This document shows positions 25,351-33,994 of a stretch of 64,000 nucleotides of DNA, piece by piece. The DNA comes from Streptomyces tanashiensis (lineage in GTDB: Bacteria > Actinomycetota > Actinomycetes > Streptomycetales > Streptomycetaceae), in the NCBI RefSeq assembly GCF_014648895.1, contig NZ_BMRZ01000022.1, positions 52,993 to 116,992 of the forward strand, written 5' to 3'. Below the pieces are notes generated by a model. It was not told where the DNA came from. It worked only from the letters and a program-made list of their open reading frames with translations, and made no database searches. Numbering within the stretch: position 1 is the first letter of the stretch; every line of letters starts with the position of its first letter. Position numbers and translations under genes: made by a program.

Positions 25351-25950
25351 CTGCCCGCTCCCACCCCCAGCACCTCCTCCGAGACGCACAGCCTGCTCCT
25401 GCGGCAGCTGGAGCTGTTCCTGATGGAGAGCCGCGAGATTCTCGCCGACTGGGACACCTACTCCGACGAGCACACCGACCCCGATGGCTGGCCGCACGAC
25501 CCACTCTCGTACGGCCGGCGCATGATGCGGCGCGACGCCGAGACGTGGCGCTCGTTCCAGCGGATCCGCCCTGCAGCGCGCAACATGCTCGCCACGGCCG
25601 AAGTCCAGCTCCAGCTCCTCAACCCCGCGGTGATCCAGACGCGTTGGGTGTGGCAGCTCTCGGAACTCACCACTGCCCTCGCGCAGCTGGAGACGCTGCA
25701 GGACGAGTGGCTGGATGCGCGTGACTCATGGCCGAGCGAGGCGGCACCAGGAACCGAAGAGTTCGACGACGCCCTCGCCGAGCGTAACGAAGAGGCGTGG
25801 TCCTACCTCGACACCTGGTCCGCCCAGGGCCAGGCCCTGGTCGAGATCCACGCCCTCGCTCTTACGGCCCCGTCCCGAGTACTGACCTCCACGCCGAGCC
25901 CTGCCGTCTCACCAAAAGTCGTTGGTCGTGCAGCGGGGAGGCGCGGATGA
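25351..25950 (+). CDS. Orphan ICE protein, probable CTG start
   Basis: AGGAGG at 25338-25343 stands 7 bases before an in-frame CTG (25351), whereas the first ATG (25423) has no ribosome site. The CTG start gives 199 residues. The protein is helical and acidic (LLLRQLELFLMESREILADW, then LQDEWLDARDSWPSEAAPG), with a basic end (GRAAGRRG). Its stop overlaps the next DUF317 gene by 4 bases. Function unknown. Confidence 0.55.
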   Translation: MPAPTPSTSSETHSLLLRQLELFLMESREILADWDTYSDEHTDPDGWPHDPLSYGRRMMRRDAETWRSFQRIRPAARNMLATAEVQLQLLNPAVIQTRWVWQLSELTTALAQLETLQDEWLDARDSWPSEAAPGTEEFDDALAERNEEAWSYLDTWSAQGQALVEIHALALTAPSRVLTSTPSPAVSPKVVGRAAGRRG

Positions 25951-26708
25951 GCAGCGGCGTCGAGCAGGTGCTCATTTCACCCCGCTACCTCGCCGGCCCG
26001 GGAGATCCGACCTGGGTCACCGCCCCACTCCACGAAGCCGCCGGCTGGAGCCACGGCCACGACCCGCTGTTGCCCCAGGTCGTTCTCAGCAGCCCCGACC
26101 AGAAGACGCTGCTGCGTCTCGAACCCACCCCGGACGCGCCGTGGTGGCGACTGAGCCACTCCGGCGGCTCCGACGGGCCCAGCTGGTACGCATCCTTCGG
26201 CGCCCGTACCCCGGTCGAGCTGATTGCGGCCGTCACCGACACCCTCACAGACCCCGGCTTCAACGCCAGAGCGGCTTCGGATCCGAACGAGCCGTTGCTG
26301 TGGGCCGGATGGGGCCGGGCCAAGGAGGGCGGGCTCGCCTCACCGGATGGCATCGTCCGAGTGGATCGCTTCAACTACAGCGGCAGCGCCCACTGGTCCA
26401 TCGAAGCGGCCCTCAGCCAGGATCCCGAGCACCAGATCTGGCAGGCCCGCTTCGGGGGCAACGCCCCCGTCCGCCTCGTAGCCGCCTTCACCCGGGCACT
26501 GTCCGATCCCGAACCGCTACGACGCTCGCCCGAGCAGCGTCCTGCCCTCGGTCGCAGCCGGATCGCGTTCCGCTGGCAGGAATGGCCGGCCGATCAGGTC
26601 GGCTACGCCTTGCGCGAGCGCGTCGACTTCCTCGCGTCCCGCCGCGCCGGCACTCCCCCGCCTTCGCCGCCCACCCGGCCGCAGGCACCTCGTCGCCGCA
26701 CACGCTGA
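25947..26708 (+). CDS. DUF317 domain protein
   Basis: A 253-residue protein with the opening LISPRYLAGPGDPTWVTAPL, closely matching that of the left-arm DUF317 protein (VFVSPRYLAGS). The two repeats end with TPVELIAAVTDTLTDP and APVRLVAAFTRALSDPEPL. It ends in a strongly basic tail, QAPRRRTR. It sits immediately before the VirD4-type gene and is coupled to the gene before it, so it may act with the coupling protein. Confidence 0.75.
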   Translation: MSSGVEQVLISPRYLAGPGDPTWVTAPLHEAAGWSHGHDPLLPQVVLSSPDQKTLLRLEPTPDAPWWRLSHSGGSDGPSWYASFGARTPVELIAAVTDTLTDPGFNARAASDPNEPLLWAGWGRAKEGGLASPDGIVRVDRFNYSGSAHWSIEAALSQDPEHQIWQARFGGNAPVRLVAAFTRALSDPEPLRRSPEQRPALGRSRIAFRWQEWPADQVGYALRERVDFLASRRAGTPPPSPPTRPQAPRRRTR

Positions 26709-26761
26709 CTGCACTGCACGCGACGCACCGGGCCCGCCCCCGTTCAAGGAACCGCCGCCTC

Positions 26762-28555
26762 TTGCCCTCCTCTACCTCGTCCAGTTCCGATGGTTACGAC
26801 ATAGCCCTGAAGGTCCTGATAGGCACGTTCGCTGTCGGCCTTCCCCTCACCAACATCGCCTGGCTGGCAGGAAATCTCATCTCGTGGGCCACCGGGTCCG
26901 GCCCGTGGGCGCCGTACGAGCCAACCCACGCCCTACTCCACCCCGAACGGCTCTGGCCAGACGCCGGAGAAGCGTCCCTGCTCGTCGGCACCCGAATCAT
27001 CCCCATAGCCCTGACGTTCCTCCTCGCCATCACCGTCGGTGTCCTGTGGCTCCGGCACAGGAACTCCGCCGGCGGGCGGAAGAAGAAGGTCGACGGGATG
27101 GCGAAGGCTCGCGACATCGAGCCGCTCTTGGCGAAGGCGATCGAGGCCAAGGCACGCTCCCTGCGCCCAAGCCTGAAGAACGCCAAGACGCTCGCTCCAG
27201 GCGACACAGGCATCCTCCTCGGCAACCTCGCCGGCACCCGTCGCGAAGTGAGGATGGGGTTCGAAGACGTCGCCGTCGCCATCATGGCCCCACGCTCGGG
27301 CAAAACCACCTCCCTCGCGATCCCCTCCATCCTCGCCGCGCCGGGCCCGGTGCTGCTGACCTCGAACAAGGCCGCCGGCGACGCCTTCACCACGTGTCTG
27401 GACGCTCGGCGCCGCGTGGGTCGGGTGTGGTCGATGGACCCTCAGCAGATCGCCCACGCCGCGCGGAGCATGTGGTGGAACCCGCTCGCCGACGCCAAGA
27501 CCCTGGACGGTGCCGGGCGGCTCGCCGGTCACTTCCTCGCCGCTTCGGTCGACGCCTCCCAGCAGGGCGACTTCTGGTCCAAGGCCGGCAGCAACATCCT
27601 GTCGCAGCTCTTCTTGGCCGCTGCCCTGGACGAGCGGCCGATCACCGACGTGATGCAGTGGCTCGCCTTCCCCGCCGACCGAACCCCGCTCGACATCTTG
27701 CGGGACCACAAGTTCACTGCCGTCGCCTCCCAGCTCAAGGGCACCGTCGAAGGGCCGCCGGAGACCCGCGACGGGATCTACGAGACGGCGAGGCAGTACG
27801 CCTCCGCCCTGCTGAACTCGGAGATCGCCGCCTGGGTCACCCCGCAGAAGGGCATCCCTGAGTTCCGCCCGGGCGAGTTCGTGACCTCGAACGACACCCT
27901 CTTCCTCCTGTCGAAGGATGGCGGCGCCGGAGCGAGCGCTCTGATCGCGGCGTGCGCGGACTCCGTCATGCGAGCCGCAACCGCCCAGGCCGAGCGGGCC
28001 GGTGGCCGTCTCGACCCGCCGATGCTCGCGATCCTCGACGAGGCCGCCAATGTCTGCAAGATCTCGGACCTCCCCGACTTGTACTCCCATCTCGGGTCCC
28101 GCGGCATCATCCCGATCACCATCCTCCAGTCGTACCGGCAGGGTCAGAAAGTCTGGGGCGACGCAGGCATGGACGCGATGTGGAGCGCTGCCACCGTCAA
28201 AGTCATCGGCTCGGGCATCGACGACCCGGACTTCGCCGACAAGCTGTCCCGGATGATCGGCGACCACGACGTGGAAGCCACCTCCACTTCGATCTCCGAC
28301 TCCGGCAAGTCGACATCGGTCTCGACGCGGCAAGAACGAATCCTGCCCGCGGACGCAATCCGCGCCCTGCCCAAGGGCTCCGCCCTGTGCTTGGCAACCG
28401 GCATGCGCGTCGCGATGCTCGACCTCCGCCCTTGGTATCTCGAACCCGGCGCCGACGAGCTCGCCGCTGCCTCCGACCGCGCATCCAAGACCATCACGGC
28501 CCGCGCAGTCGCCAAGGACGCCCCGCGCCAGGACGACTACGGCCGGGCGTCTTAG
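26762..28555 (+). CDS. VirD4/TraG-type coupling protein
   Basis: A 597-residue P-loop protein with two N-terminal TM segments (about 20-45 and 80-100), the usual coupling-protein anchor. Walker A is APRSGKTTS with Lys181. Walker B is LAILDEAANV with Asp426-Glu427, followed by the ring-motor segment LPDLYSHLGSRGIIPITILQ. Coupling proteins dock DNA or protein substrates to the T4SS and drive transfer. The start is TTG 26762 with AAGGA 11 bases upstream. Its presence with VirB4-type genes shows T4SS-like, not only TraB-type, transfer. Confidence 0.9.
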   Translation: MPSSTSSSSDGYDIALKVLIGTFAVGLPLTNIAWLAGNLISWATGSGPWAPYEPTHALLHPERLWPDAGEASLLVGTRIIPIALTFLLAITVGVLWLRHRNSAGGRKKKVDGMAKARDIEPLLAKAIEAKARSLRPSLKNAKTLAPGDTGILLGNLAGTRREVRMGFEDVAVAIMAPRSGKTTSLAIPSILAAPGPVLLTSNKAAGDAFTTCLDARRRVGRVWSMDPQQIAHAARSMWWNPLADAKTLDGAGRLAGHFLAASVDASQQGDFWSKAGSNILSQLFLAAALDERPITDVMQWLAFPADRTPLDILRDHKFTAVASQLKGTVEGPPETRDGIYETARQYASALLNSEIAAWVTPQKGIPEFRPGEFVTSNDTLFLLSKDGGAGASALIAACADSVMRAATAQAERAGGRLDPPMLAILDEAANVCKISDLPDLYSHLGSRGIIPITILQSYRQGQKVWGDAGMDAMWSAATVKVIGSGIDDPDFADKLSRMIGDHDVEATSTSISDSGKSTSVSTRQERILPADAIRALPKGSALCLATGMRVAMLDLRPWYLEPGADELAAASDRASKTITARAVAKDAPRQDDYGRAS

Positions 28556-28676
28556 CAGTCGAACGTCACTTCTTCGACGACGGCTCTCAGCGACACCGCT
28601 CGAGCCCTGGTCAGACCGGCACACACGGCATGCCACCCACTTGCCGTCACGTTCACAGATCAAGGAGTTCTCTTCT

Positions 28677-29486
28677 TTGGCTCACCCCTATCCGCTCGGA
28701 CCAAGCGACGAGGAGCTCTGGGCCCTCACCCGGTACCTGCTGGACTCCGGCGATCAGCTCGACGACCTCAAGCGGCGCGGCACGGCTCCCGAGCGGCTGC
28801 AGGACGCGGTTCATACGGGCGGCGCGCTTCACCAGACGTCACTCCATGCAGCCAGGCTGCTGGCCAAAGCCGCCCTGAGCAACGCGACGACCACCGTCGA
28901 CGGCCTCGACGCTGTCTCTCTCCTCCGTCGCCTGGCCGAGGCAACAACCTCCGCCGCATTGCGGGCGGCCGACAGCATCGCCGCCCTCGCCCACGGCGAC
29001 ACAACCACCGCCGATCGCCTGCTGGAGCAGGCACGAATCCACCTGTACAGGGCACCGGTGACCTGCCAGGAAGTCGGCTCTGCACTGCTCCGGCACGACG
29101 GACACCTCTACGCCCAGGCGCGCGCCGCACGGGAGAACCTCGGTCCGAGCGGCAGCGCGGTCAAGGTCACCGAGGCCCAGCGGAAGGGTCTCGCCTCGCT
29201 GGCGCGAGGGGACGGCGTGTTCCGTGTTGCCCGCCACGGTGTCCGTGAGCTGGAGAGTCCTCTGAACGCCTCCGTACGGACCGCCACTATCGACGCGCTC
29301 GCCGCCAAGGAGTTGCTGACCCTCACCCCGCTCACGGGCCAGGAGGGTCGGTCCGCCATCCGGCTCACCTCTGCGGGCATCCAGGCGCTCCTCGCCGCCT
29401 CTCCCCACAAGCCCAGCCGCCCCGCCATCGCGACGTCGGTGCCGAGCAGGCCGAGGGCGCATGCCCGGACGGGCGCTGGGCGGTGA
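28677..29486 (+). CDS. Orphan ICE protein, helical
   Basis: A 269-residue protein from TTG 28677 with CAAGGAG upstream. Residues 1-170 are long helices with repeated Ala and Leu (LHAARLLAKAALSNATTTVD, then LLRRLAEATTSAALRAADSI). The region near 165-240 (LASLARGDGVFRVARHGVRE, then IRLTSAGIQALLAA) resembles a winged-helix end. It may be a DNA-associated accessory protein of the coupling protein, but this is a guess. The following 280 bp up to the methylase gene hold only a doubtful 69-codon ORF. Confidence 0.5.
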   Translation: MAHPYPLGPSDEELWALTRYLLDSGDQLDDLKRRGTAPERLQDAVHTGGALHQTSLHAARLLAKAALSNATTTVDGLDAVSLLRRLAEATTSAALRAADSIAALAHGDTTTADRLLEQARIHLYRAPVTCQEVGSALLRHDGHLYAQARAARENLGPSGSAVKVTEAQRKGLASLARGDGVFRVARHGVRELESPLNASVRTATIDALAAKELLTLTPLTGQEGRSAIRLTSAGIQALLAASPHKPSRPAIATSVPSRPRAHARTGAGR

Positions 29487-29764
29487 CGCCACACCGAGGC
29501 GGTCGCCCCAGGTTCGCCCTTCGGCTACCGATCTCGGAGCCCGTCGCAGTCCCCGCCCGCCGTGGCCACTCGGTCCCCGCCGACCAGGTCGCTGTTGCGC
29601 CCAAAGATCCAGCACAAGGACATACCTATTACCGCCACGCCCCAGCTCCGCGAACATTTCCCTCGGTGCGGGAATCAAGTCCAGCACCATGATCGCCCTG
29701 TCCGCGACGGGAATCCTCCCGAAGGCGAAGTCGAGCCGCTTCAGACGGACTTCGGCCCTACGCC

Positions 29765-31042
29765 ATGAAGCGCTTTGTCCTGGACCTGTTCGCGGGCCCC
29801 GGCGGCTGGAGCCATCCCCTGCGCATCCTCGGTGTCCGGGATATCGGCCTGGAGTGGGACGAGTGGGCCTGCCGCACCCGCGCCGCAGCCGGCCTACTGA
29901 CGATCCGTACCGATGTCGCCACCTACCCGGTGTGGCCGTTCACCGGCCGGACCCACGGGTTCATCGCGTCGCCGCCGTGCCAGGCGTATTCCATGGCCGG
30001 CAAGCGCCTTGGCCTGCTCGACCAGCCCCTCGTCCACCAGGCCGTCGCCGACCTCGCCGCCGGACGGGACACCCGCGAGAAGCTCCTGGCCGCCTGCCGC
30101 GACGAGCGTTCTCTGCTCGCGGCGGAGCCAATGCGCTACCTCCACGCTCTGAACTCGGTCGGGGAGCCGGAGTGGATCGCGATGGAAGAGGTACCTGACG
30201 TCCTGCCGCTGTGGAAGCAGTACGCGGCGATCCTGCGCTCCTGGGGCTTGTCTGTCTGGACCGGCATCCTCAACTCGGCCGACTTCGGTGTCCCGCAGAC
30301 CCGGAAGCGGGCGATCCTGCTCGCCTCCCGCGTCCGCACCGCCGAGCCGCCCGCTCCGACGCATGCCCGGCTCGCCGAGCCGGAGTCGCTGTTCGGGCCG
30401 GGCCGCGAGCGCTGGGTTTCCATGGCCGAGGCCCTCGGCTGGGGCGCCACCGAACGCCCCGTCCCCACCGTCTGCGCAGGCGGAGGACCGGGCGGCGGCG
30501 CCGAGCCCTTCCCTTCCGGCGCGCGCAAGGCCCTCGCCGAAGCTCGCGACCGAGGTGCTTGGGCGCCCCGAGCGGACGGGGTCGTGCCGTGGTCCCGGAG
30601 GGCGCTATCCGGCAGGACCTCTCGGCACGGCATGCGCGAGGACCTGTCCGCTGATGCAAAGGCGCCGACGTTCACTGCCGAGGCGCACCGCTGGTCGTGG
30701 TCGCTGCGCAGCAACAACCAGACCAACGCGACGGTCCGTTCGGCCGACGAACCTGCTGGGACCCTGTTCTTCGGGCACCGAGTGAACGAATGCACGTGGG
30801 TCGCAACCCCCTCGACCGACGCTCAGGCCGGCGACACGTCTGCCTGTCCGGAGCCGATCCGGATCACCTCCGCCGAGGCCGGCCTCCTCCAGACCTTCCC
30901 CGCCGACTACCCCTGGCAGGGGACCAAGGGCCAGCAGTTCTCCCAGATCGGCAATGCAGTCCCACCCCGGCTAGCCGGACACCTACTCGCCCCTCACCTC
31001 GGCGTCGTCTTCGACCCCGACCACTTCACACTGGCCGCCTGA
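29765..31042 (+). CDS. DNA (cytosine-5) methyltransferase
   Basis: A 425-residue C5 methylase. Motif I is LDLFAGPGGWS (residues 5-15) and motif IV is ASPPCQAYSMAG with the catalytic Cys near residue 76. The ENV-type motif is replaced by IAMEEVPDVLP, motif VIII is FGVPQTRKRAILLA, and the terminal motifs are GLLQTFPADYPWQG and QIGNAVPPRLA. It starts at ATG 29765, and its stop overlaps the next ATG. No partner nuclease is adjacent, so it probably modifies ICE DNA to avoid host restriction. The second methylase of the ICE is at 9676-10431. Confidence 0.9.
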   Translation: MKRFVLDLFAGPGGWSHPLRILGVRDIGLEWDEWACRTRAAAGLLTIRTDVATYPVWPFTGRTHGFIASPPCQAYSMAGKRLGLLDQPLVHQAVADLAAGRDTREKLLAACRDERSLLAAEPMRYLHALNSVGEPEWIAMEEVPDVLPLWKQYAAILRSWGLSVWTGILNSADFGVPQTRKRAILLASRVRTAEPPAPTHARLAEPESLFGPGRERWVSMAEALGWGATERPVPTVCAGGGPGGGAEPFPSGARKALAEARDRGAWAPRADGVVPWSRRALSGRTSRHGMREDLSADAKAPTFTAEAHRWSWSLRSNNQTNATVRSADEPAGTLFFGHRVNECTWVATPSTDAQAGDTSACPEPIRITSAEAGLLQTFPADYPWQGTKGQQFSQIGNAVPPRLAGHLLAPHLGVVFDPDHFTLAA

Positions 31043-32190
31043 TGCAGCGCGCCACCGACCCGCACGACGACGAGATCTCGTACGACCCGCCCGGACCGCA
31101 CCCCGTGCACTACGCTGAGCAGGCCCTCCTCGGCGCCCTCCTGCTCGAACCGGACCTACTCACCGACCTTGAGCTACTCGAGGCCGATGCGTTCTCCAAC
31201 GCCTCGCACGGGGAGCTGTTCTCCGCGATGCTTCGCGTGCCGACCCCCGATCCCGTCCGCCACCAGACCGGTCCGTTCTGGGTGAACGCCGTCCTGGAGG
31301 CGGCGCTGCCGAACGCGCCGGGCCTGACCAGCTCCTACCTGCACACACTCATCTCGGCCTGCCCTCGGGTCGGGCACGCGCTCGCATACGCCGCGATCGT
31401 CCGAGCGGAGCACGCCCGCCGAACCATCCACCTGCATTCCGAGCACCTCGCGCGGGCCGCGGCCGACACAGCCCTGCCGGACCGGGCAGCGGTCGTCCTC
31501 GCGCGCGCGGACGCGCTCGCAGAGCACCTGGACGAGCTCTCCGGGCGATTCCCCTCCCACCCCGGCTCCCTGCCCCGCACGACCGTGCCGCTGGCAACGG
31601 CTCGTAGCACGGACGAGGAAGTAATGGATGAGGAAAGGATGCTGCTCGCGAGCGCTGCAGTGTGGCCGGCGGCCATCAAGGAGATGCGCTGGCTGACCAG
31701 CGACGACTTCGCCTCGTCGTCTCACGGCGCGCTCTGGCGATGCCTGAACTCCCTGTCCCGCCGGGGTGATCCAGTCGACCCGATCACCGTGCTGTGGGAA
31801 GCACAGCACCGGGGGCTCCTTGCCTCAGGGTTCACGCCGGACGAGGTGGTCACGCTCATGTCCGCGCCAGCGGGCTCCCCGGAGCACTGGGGCCGGAGGG
31901 TCATCGAGCGGGCCCTCCTCGCGCGGGCCAGTGAGATCGCCTGTCGAATCGGTGCCTACACCGACGACAAAGCAACCACCGTCCATCAACTGATCACCGG
32001 CAGCCGCCGCGCCCTCGCCGACCTGACTGCGATACGGACCCGCTGGCATCGGGCCACCACCCCGCTGGCCGCCCCGGCACAAGAGGCGAGGGCCGGGGTG
32101 TCCACCCGGGCCGGACCGCACCGCCCGAGCACAACCGTCGCTGCAGTCCGCTCCGCCTCCGCCCGACCTACCGCCGGGCGGACCCTGTGA
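31042..32190 (+). CDS. Protein with two DnaB-N-like domains, no helicase domain
   Basis: A 382-residue protein. Residues about 20-130 (AEQALLGALLLEPDLLTDLE, then FSNASHGELFSAMLRV) and about 195-310 (ERMLLASAAVWPAAIKEMRW, then FASSSHGALWRCLNSLSRRG) each match the N-terminal primase/loader-binding domain of DnaB helicase. No Walker motifs follow, so it cannot itself be a helicase. It could bind primase or the host DnaB loader during ICE replication. ATG 31042 overlaps the methylase stop (TGATG). Confidence 0.7.
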   Translation: MQRATDPHDDEISYDPPGPHPVHYAEQALLGALLLEPDLLTDLELLEADAFSNASHGELFSAMLRVPTPDPVRHQTGPFWVNAVLEAALPNAPGLTSSYLHTLISACPRVGHALAYAAIVRAEHARRTIHLHSEHLARAAADTALPDRAAVVLARADALAEHLDELSGRFPSHPGSLPRTTVPLATARSTDEEVMDEERMLLASAAVWPAAIKEMRWLTSDDFASSSHGALWRCLNSLSRRGDPVDPITVLWEAQHRGLLASGFTPDEVVTLMSAPAGSPEHWGRRVIERALLARASEIACRIGAYTDDKATTVHQLITGSRRALADLTAIRTRWHRATTPLAAPAQEARAGVSTRAGPHRPSTTVAAVRSASARPTAGRTL

Positions 32191-32297
32191 CCGAAGGTGT
32201 CCTCGCGTACCGTCGAAGCGCAGGCACCGACCACCACCCACATCGGGACGTGAAACGGAGGCTGCACAGCGCACCGCACGTACTGAGGAGACTCACG

Positions 32298-32711
32298 TTG
32301 AACCGCGACACCTCGCCCACCGCTGATGGCGGCGACGCTTTCTGGCAGGAACGCCGGGTGTGCTTCCTCACCACCCACCGGCCCGACGGCACGCCGCACC
32401 TCGTACCCGTCGGCGTCACGTACGACCCCGAGACCCGGATCGCCCGAGTCATCAGCGACGGTGCCAGCAAGAAGGTGCGCAACGTCCGCGCCGCCGGCCC
32501 CGGGGCCCGAGCTGCCGTGGGCCAAGCCGACGGTCGACGCTGGTGCACCCTGGAAGGCACAGCGGTCATCAAGGACGACCCGGAATCCGTCGCGGAGGCA
32601 GAGCGCCGCTACGCCAAGCGCTACAAGCCTCCGCGGGTCAACCCGAACCGCGTCGTCATCGAGATCACGATCACCCACGCCATGGGCACTGCCAAACCCG
32701 CTGGCTGGTGA
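32298..32711 (+). CDS. PPOX-class flavin/F420 split-barrel oxidoreductase
   Basis: A 137-residue protein from TTG 32298 with GAGGAG 8 bases upstream. The fold pattern WQERRVCFLTTHRPDGTPHL, then VSDGASKKVRNV-type phosphate-binding residues (SDGASKKVRN) and an H-x-x-G-rich middle match F420-dependent PPOX-class proteins of actinobacteria. It probably reduces a small substrate with deazaflavin or FMN. It ends the plus-strand transfer arm and converges with the nuclease gene. Its role in the ICE is unknown. Confidence 0.75.
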   Translation: MNRDTSPTADGGDAFWQERRVCFLTTHRPDGTPHLVPVGVTYDPETRIARVISDGASKKVRNVRAAGPGARAAVGQADGRRWCTLEGTAVIKDDPESVAEAERRYAKRYKPPRVNPNRVVIEITITHAMGTAKPAGW

Positions 32712-32771
32712 TGACCGTCGCGCTTCGAGCCGAGGGGCCAAGGCGCTCTCGGACAGGCGACCGCCAGCACT

Positions 32772-33653
32772 TCATGACGCCGCGTAGCTCGCGCGGAACA
32801 GGTCCTGTGCTCGCTCAAGGTCTCGCTCGGAGCGCAGCTGTACTTCCAGGTCGCCCGTGCCGTGGTGTCCGAGTCCCGTCACATCCCGAGTGAACCCGGG
32901 GACGAGGTCGACTGCGCTCGGGTCCGCCCTGAGGTAGACGAGGAGCTTGGTCTTCTGCGGCGGGCAGACGCATGCGAAGTTCCGCAGGCGCTGGTAGGCG
33001 CGGTACTGCTTGCGCTGGACTCGGGTGATGCCGTCGCCGAGGCCGAGCAGAACTTCGTCGGTCGCTGATGCCAGCGCATCGAGCCGACCCTTGACGGGCG
33101 GGTGCGGAGCAGCACCGCGGCGCACCCGCTTCGGTGCAGACGTTCGAGCCGAAAAGGAGGCCACGGTCTCCAGACCGACGAGGTCCTTGCCGAAGAAGCG
33201 GTAGCGAACCAGGTCAATGCTGCGCCGGTGCTCGCGCACGGCATGCATGTCGTACCGGGTGAAGTCGCCGGCCACGCATACCAGCCTCGGCTCGCTCCAG
33301 AGAACGTGCGCGGCGACCGCGGCCCCGAGGCGATCACGGACCAGGCGCCGGAACTCCTCCTTGTGGTCCACGAGCCAGGCCAGGTAGAAGAGCCCTTGGT
33401 TGATCACACCGGGGTCAGTCCCACGCTTGTACTCGACGATCACCGGGGAGCCGTTCTCGTCGATCCCGACCGAGTCGATCCGGCCTCCGTGCACCGGCCC
33501 GGTGCTGTACTCGCTCGCTAGGAAGCGAACGCCCAGCATCGTCTCCATGTGCGCCTCAACGAGGTGCTGCACATCCGATTCGACCTCGGCTAGACGCGGT
33601 ACGACCTGTGTCATGCCGCCGTTCGTCGCGTGGAACAGTCTCAGCCCCGACAC
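32772..33653 (-). CDS. NucS-like PD-(D/E)XK nuclease, DUF5655-type end
   Basis: A 293-residue protein. The nuclease core lies at about residues 40-85: GGRIDSVGIDENG, then PVIVEYKRGTDPG supplies the D...ExK catalytic pattern, and NQGLFYLAWLVDHKEEF follows. The last 100 residues (RNFACVCPPQKTKLLVYLRA) resemble DUF5655. Such proteins are widespread in actinomycetes and are thought to be DNA endonucleases. The GTG start at 33653 is preceded immediately by GGAAGGGGAG. It converges with the PPOX gene and borders the metal island. Confidence 0.7.
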   Translation of the reverse strand: MSGLRLFHATNGGMTQVVPRLAEVESDVQHLVEAHMETMLGVRFLASEYSTGPVHGGRIDSVGIDENGSPVIVEYKRGTDPGVINQGLFYLAWLVDHKEEFRRLVRDRLGAAVAAHVLWSEPRLVCVAGDFTRYDMHAVREHRRSIDLVRYRFFGKDLVGLETVASFSARTSAPKRVRRGAAPHPPVKGRLDALASATDEVLLGLGDGITRVQRKQYRAYQRLRNFACVCPPQKTKLLVYLRADPSAVDLVPGFTRDVTGLGHHGTGDLEVQLRSERDLERAQDLFRASYAAS

Positions 33654-33892
33654 CTCCCCTTCCCGGTCAGGAGAGCAATAACGCTGGTCGGAGGTCCCAT
33701 TGTTTCCGCGACGGACCTCGATCCCGTGAAGAACCCGTGAGGATACGGGGACGCAGGCCACTCTCTACGGCATGGGCACGCCCTGATGACCGGCCCACCC
33801 GCCGCTGCTTGACGGTGTGCCCGGGCGCTGGACGCTGGGCCGAAGCACTGCCGCGGTCAAGCCCCACATCCCGGACCACATGGATGCACGAC

Positions 33893-33939
33893 GAGCTCCG
33901 GCCCATCGCGTGCCGAACGAACGCGATGGGCCGGAGCTC
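33893..33939 (-). terminator. Strong hairpin ending the arsC-arsT unit
   Basis: An 18-bp near-perfect stem (GAGCTCCGGCCCATCGCG with its complement at 33922-33939) and an 11-base loop lie 55 bp beyond the trxB stop. The rest of 33654-33892 holds no gene I can support. Confidence 0.7.
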
Positions 33940-33994
33940 TCAGGCAACTGGATTCATCGGCGCGTCTTGCGCCGTTGGCCGCTTCCGCGGTGAT

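Noticed and set aside
29483..29692. 69-codon ORF after the helical orphan gene, overlapping its stop
   Set aside because: Pro/Arg-rich low-complexity translation with no ribosome site; more likely non-coding upstream sequence of the C5 methylase.
33654..33892. Minus-strand ORFs between the nuclease gene and the ars operon as a transposase remnant
   Set aside because: The translations match no transposase motif that I know, and no terminal repeats are visible.
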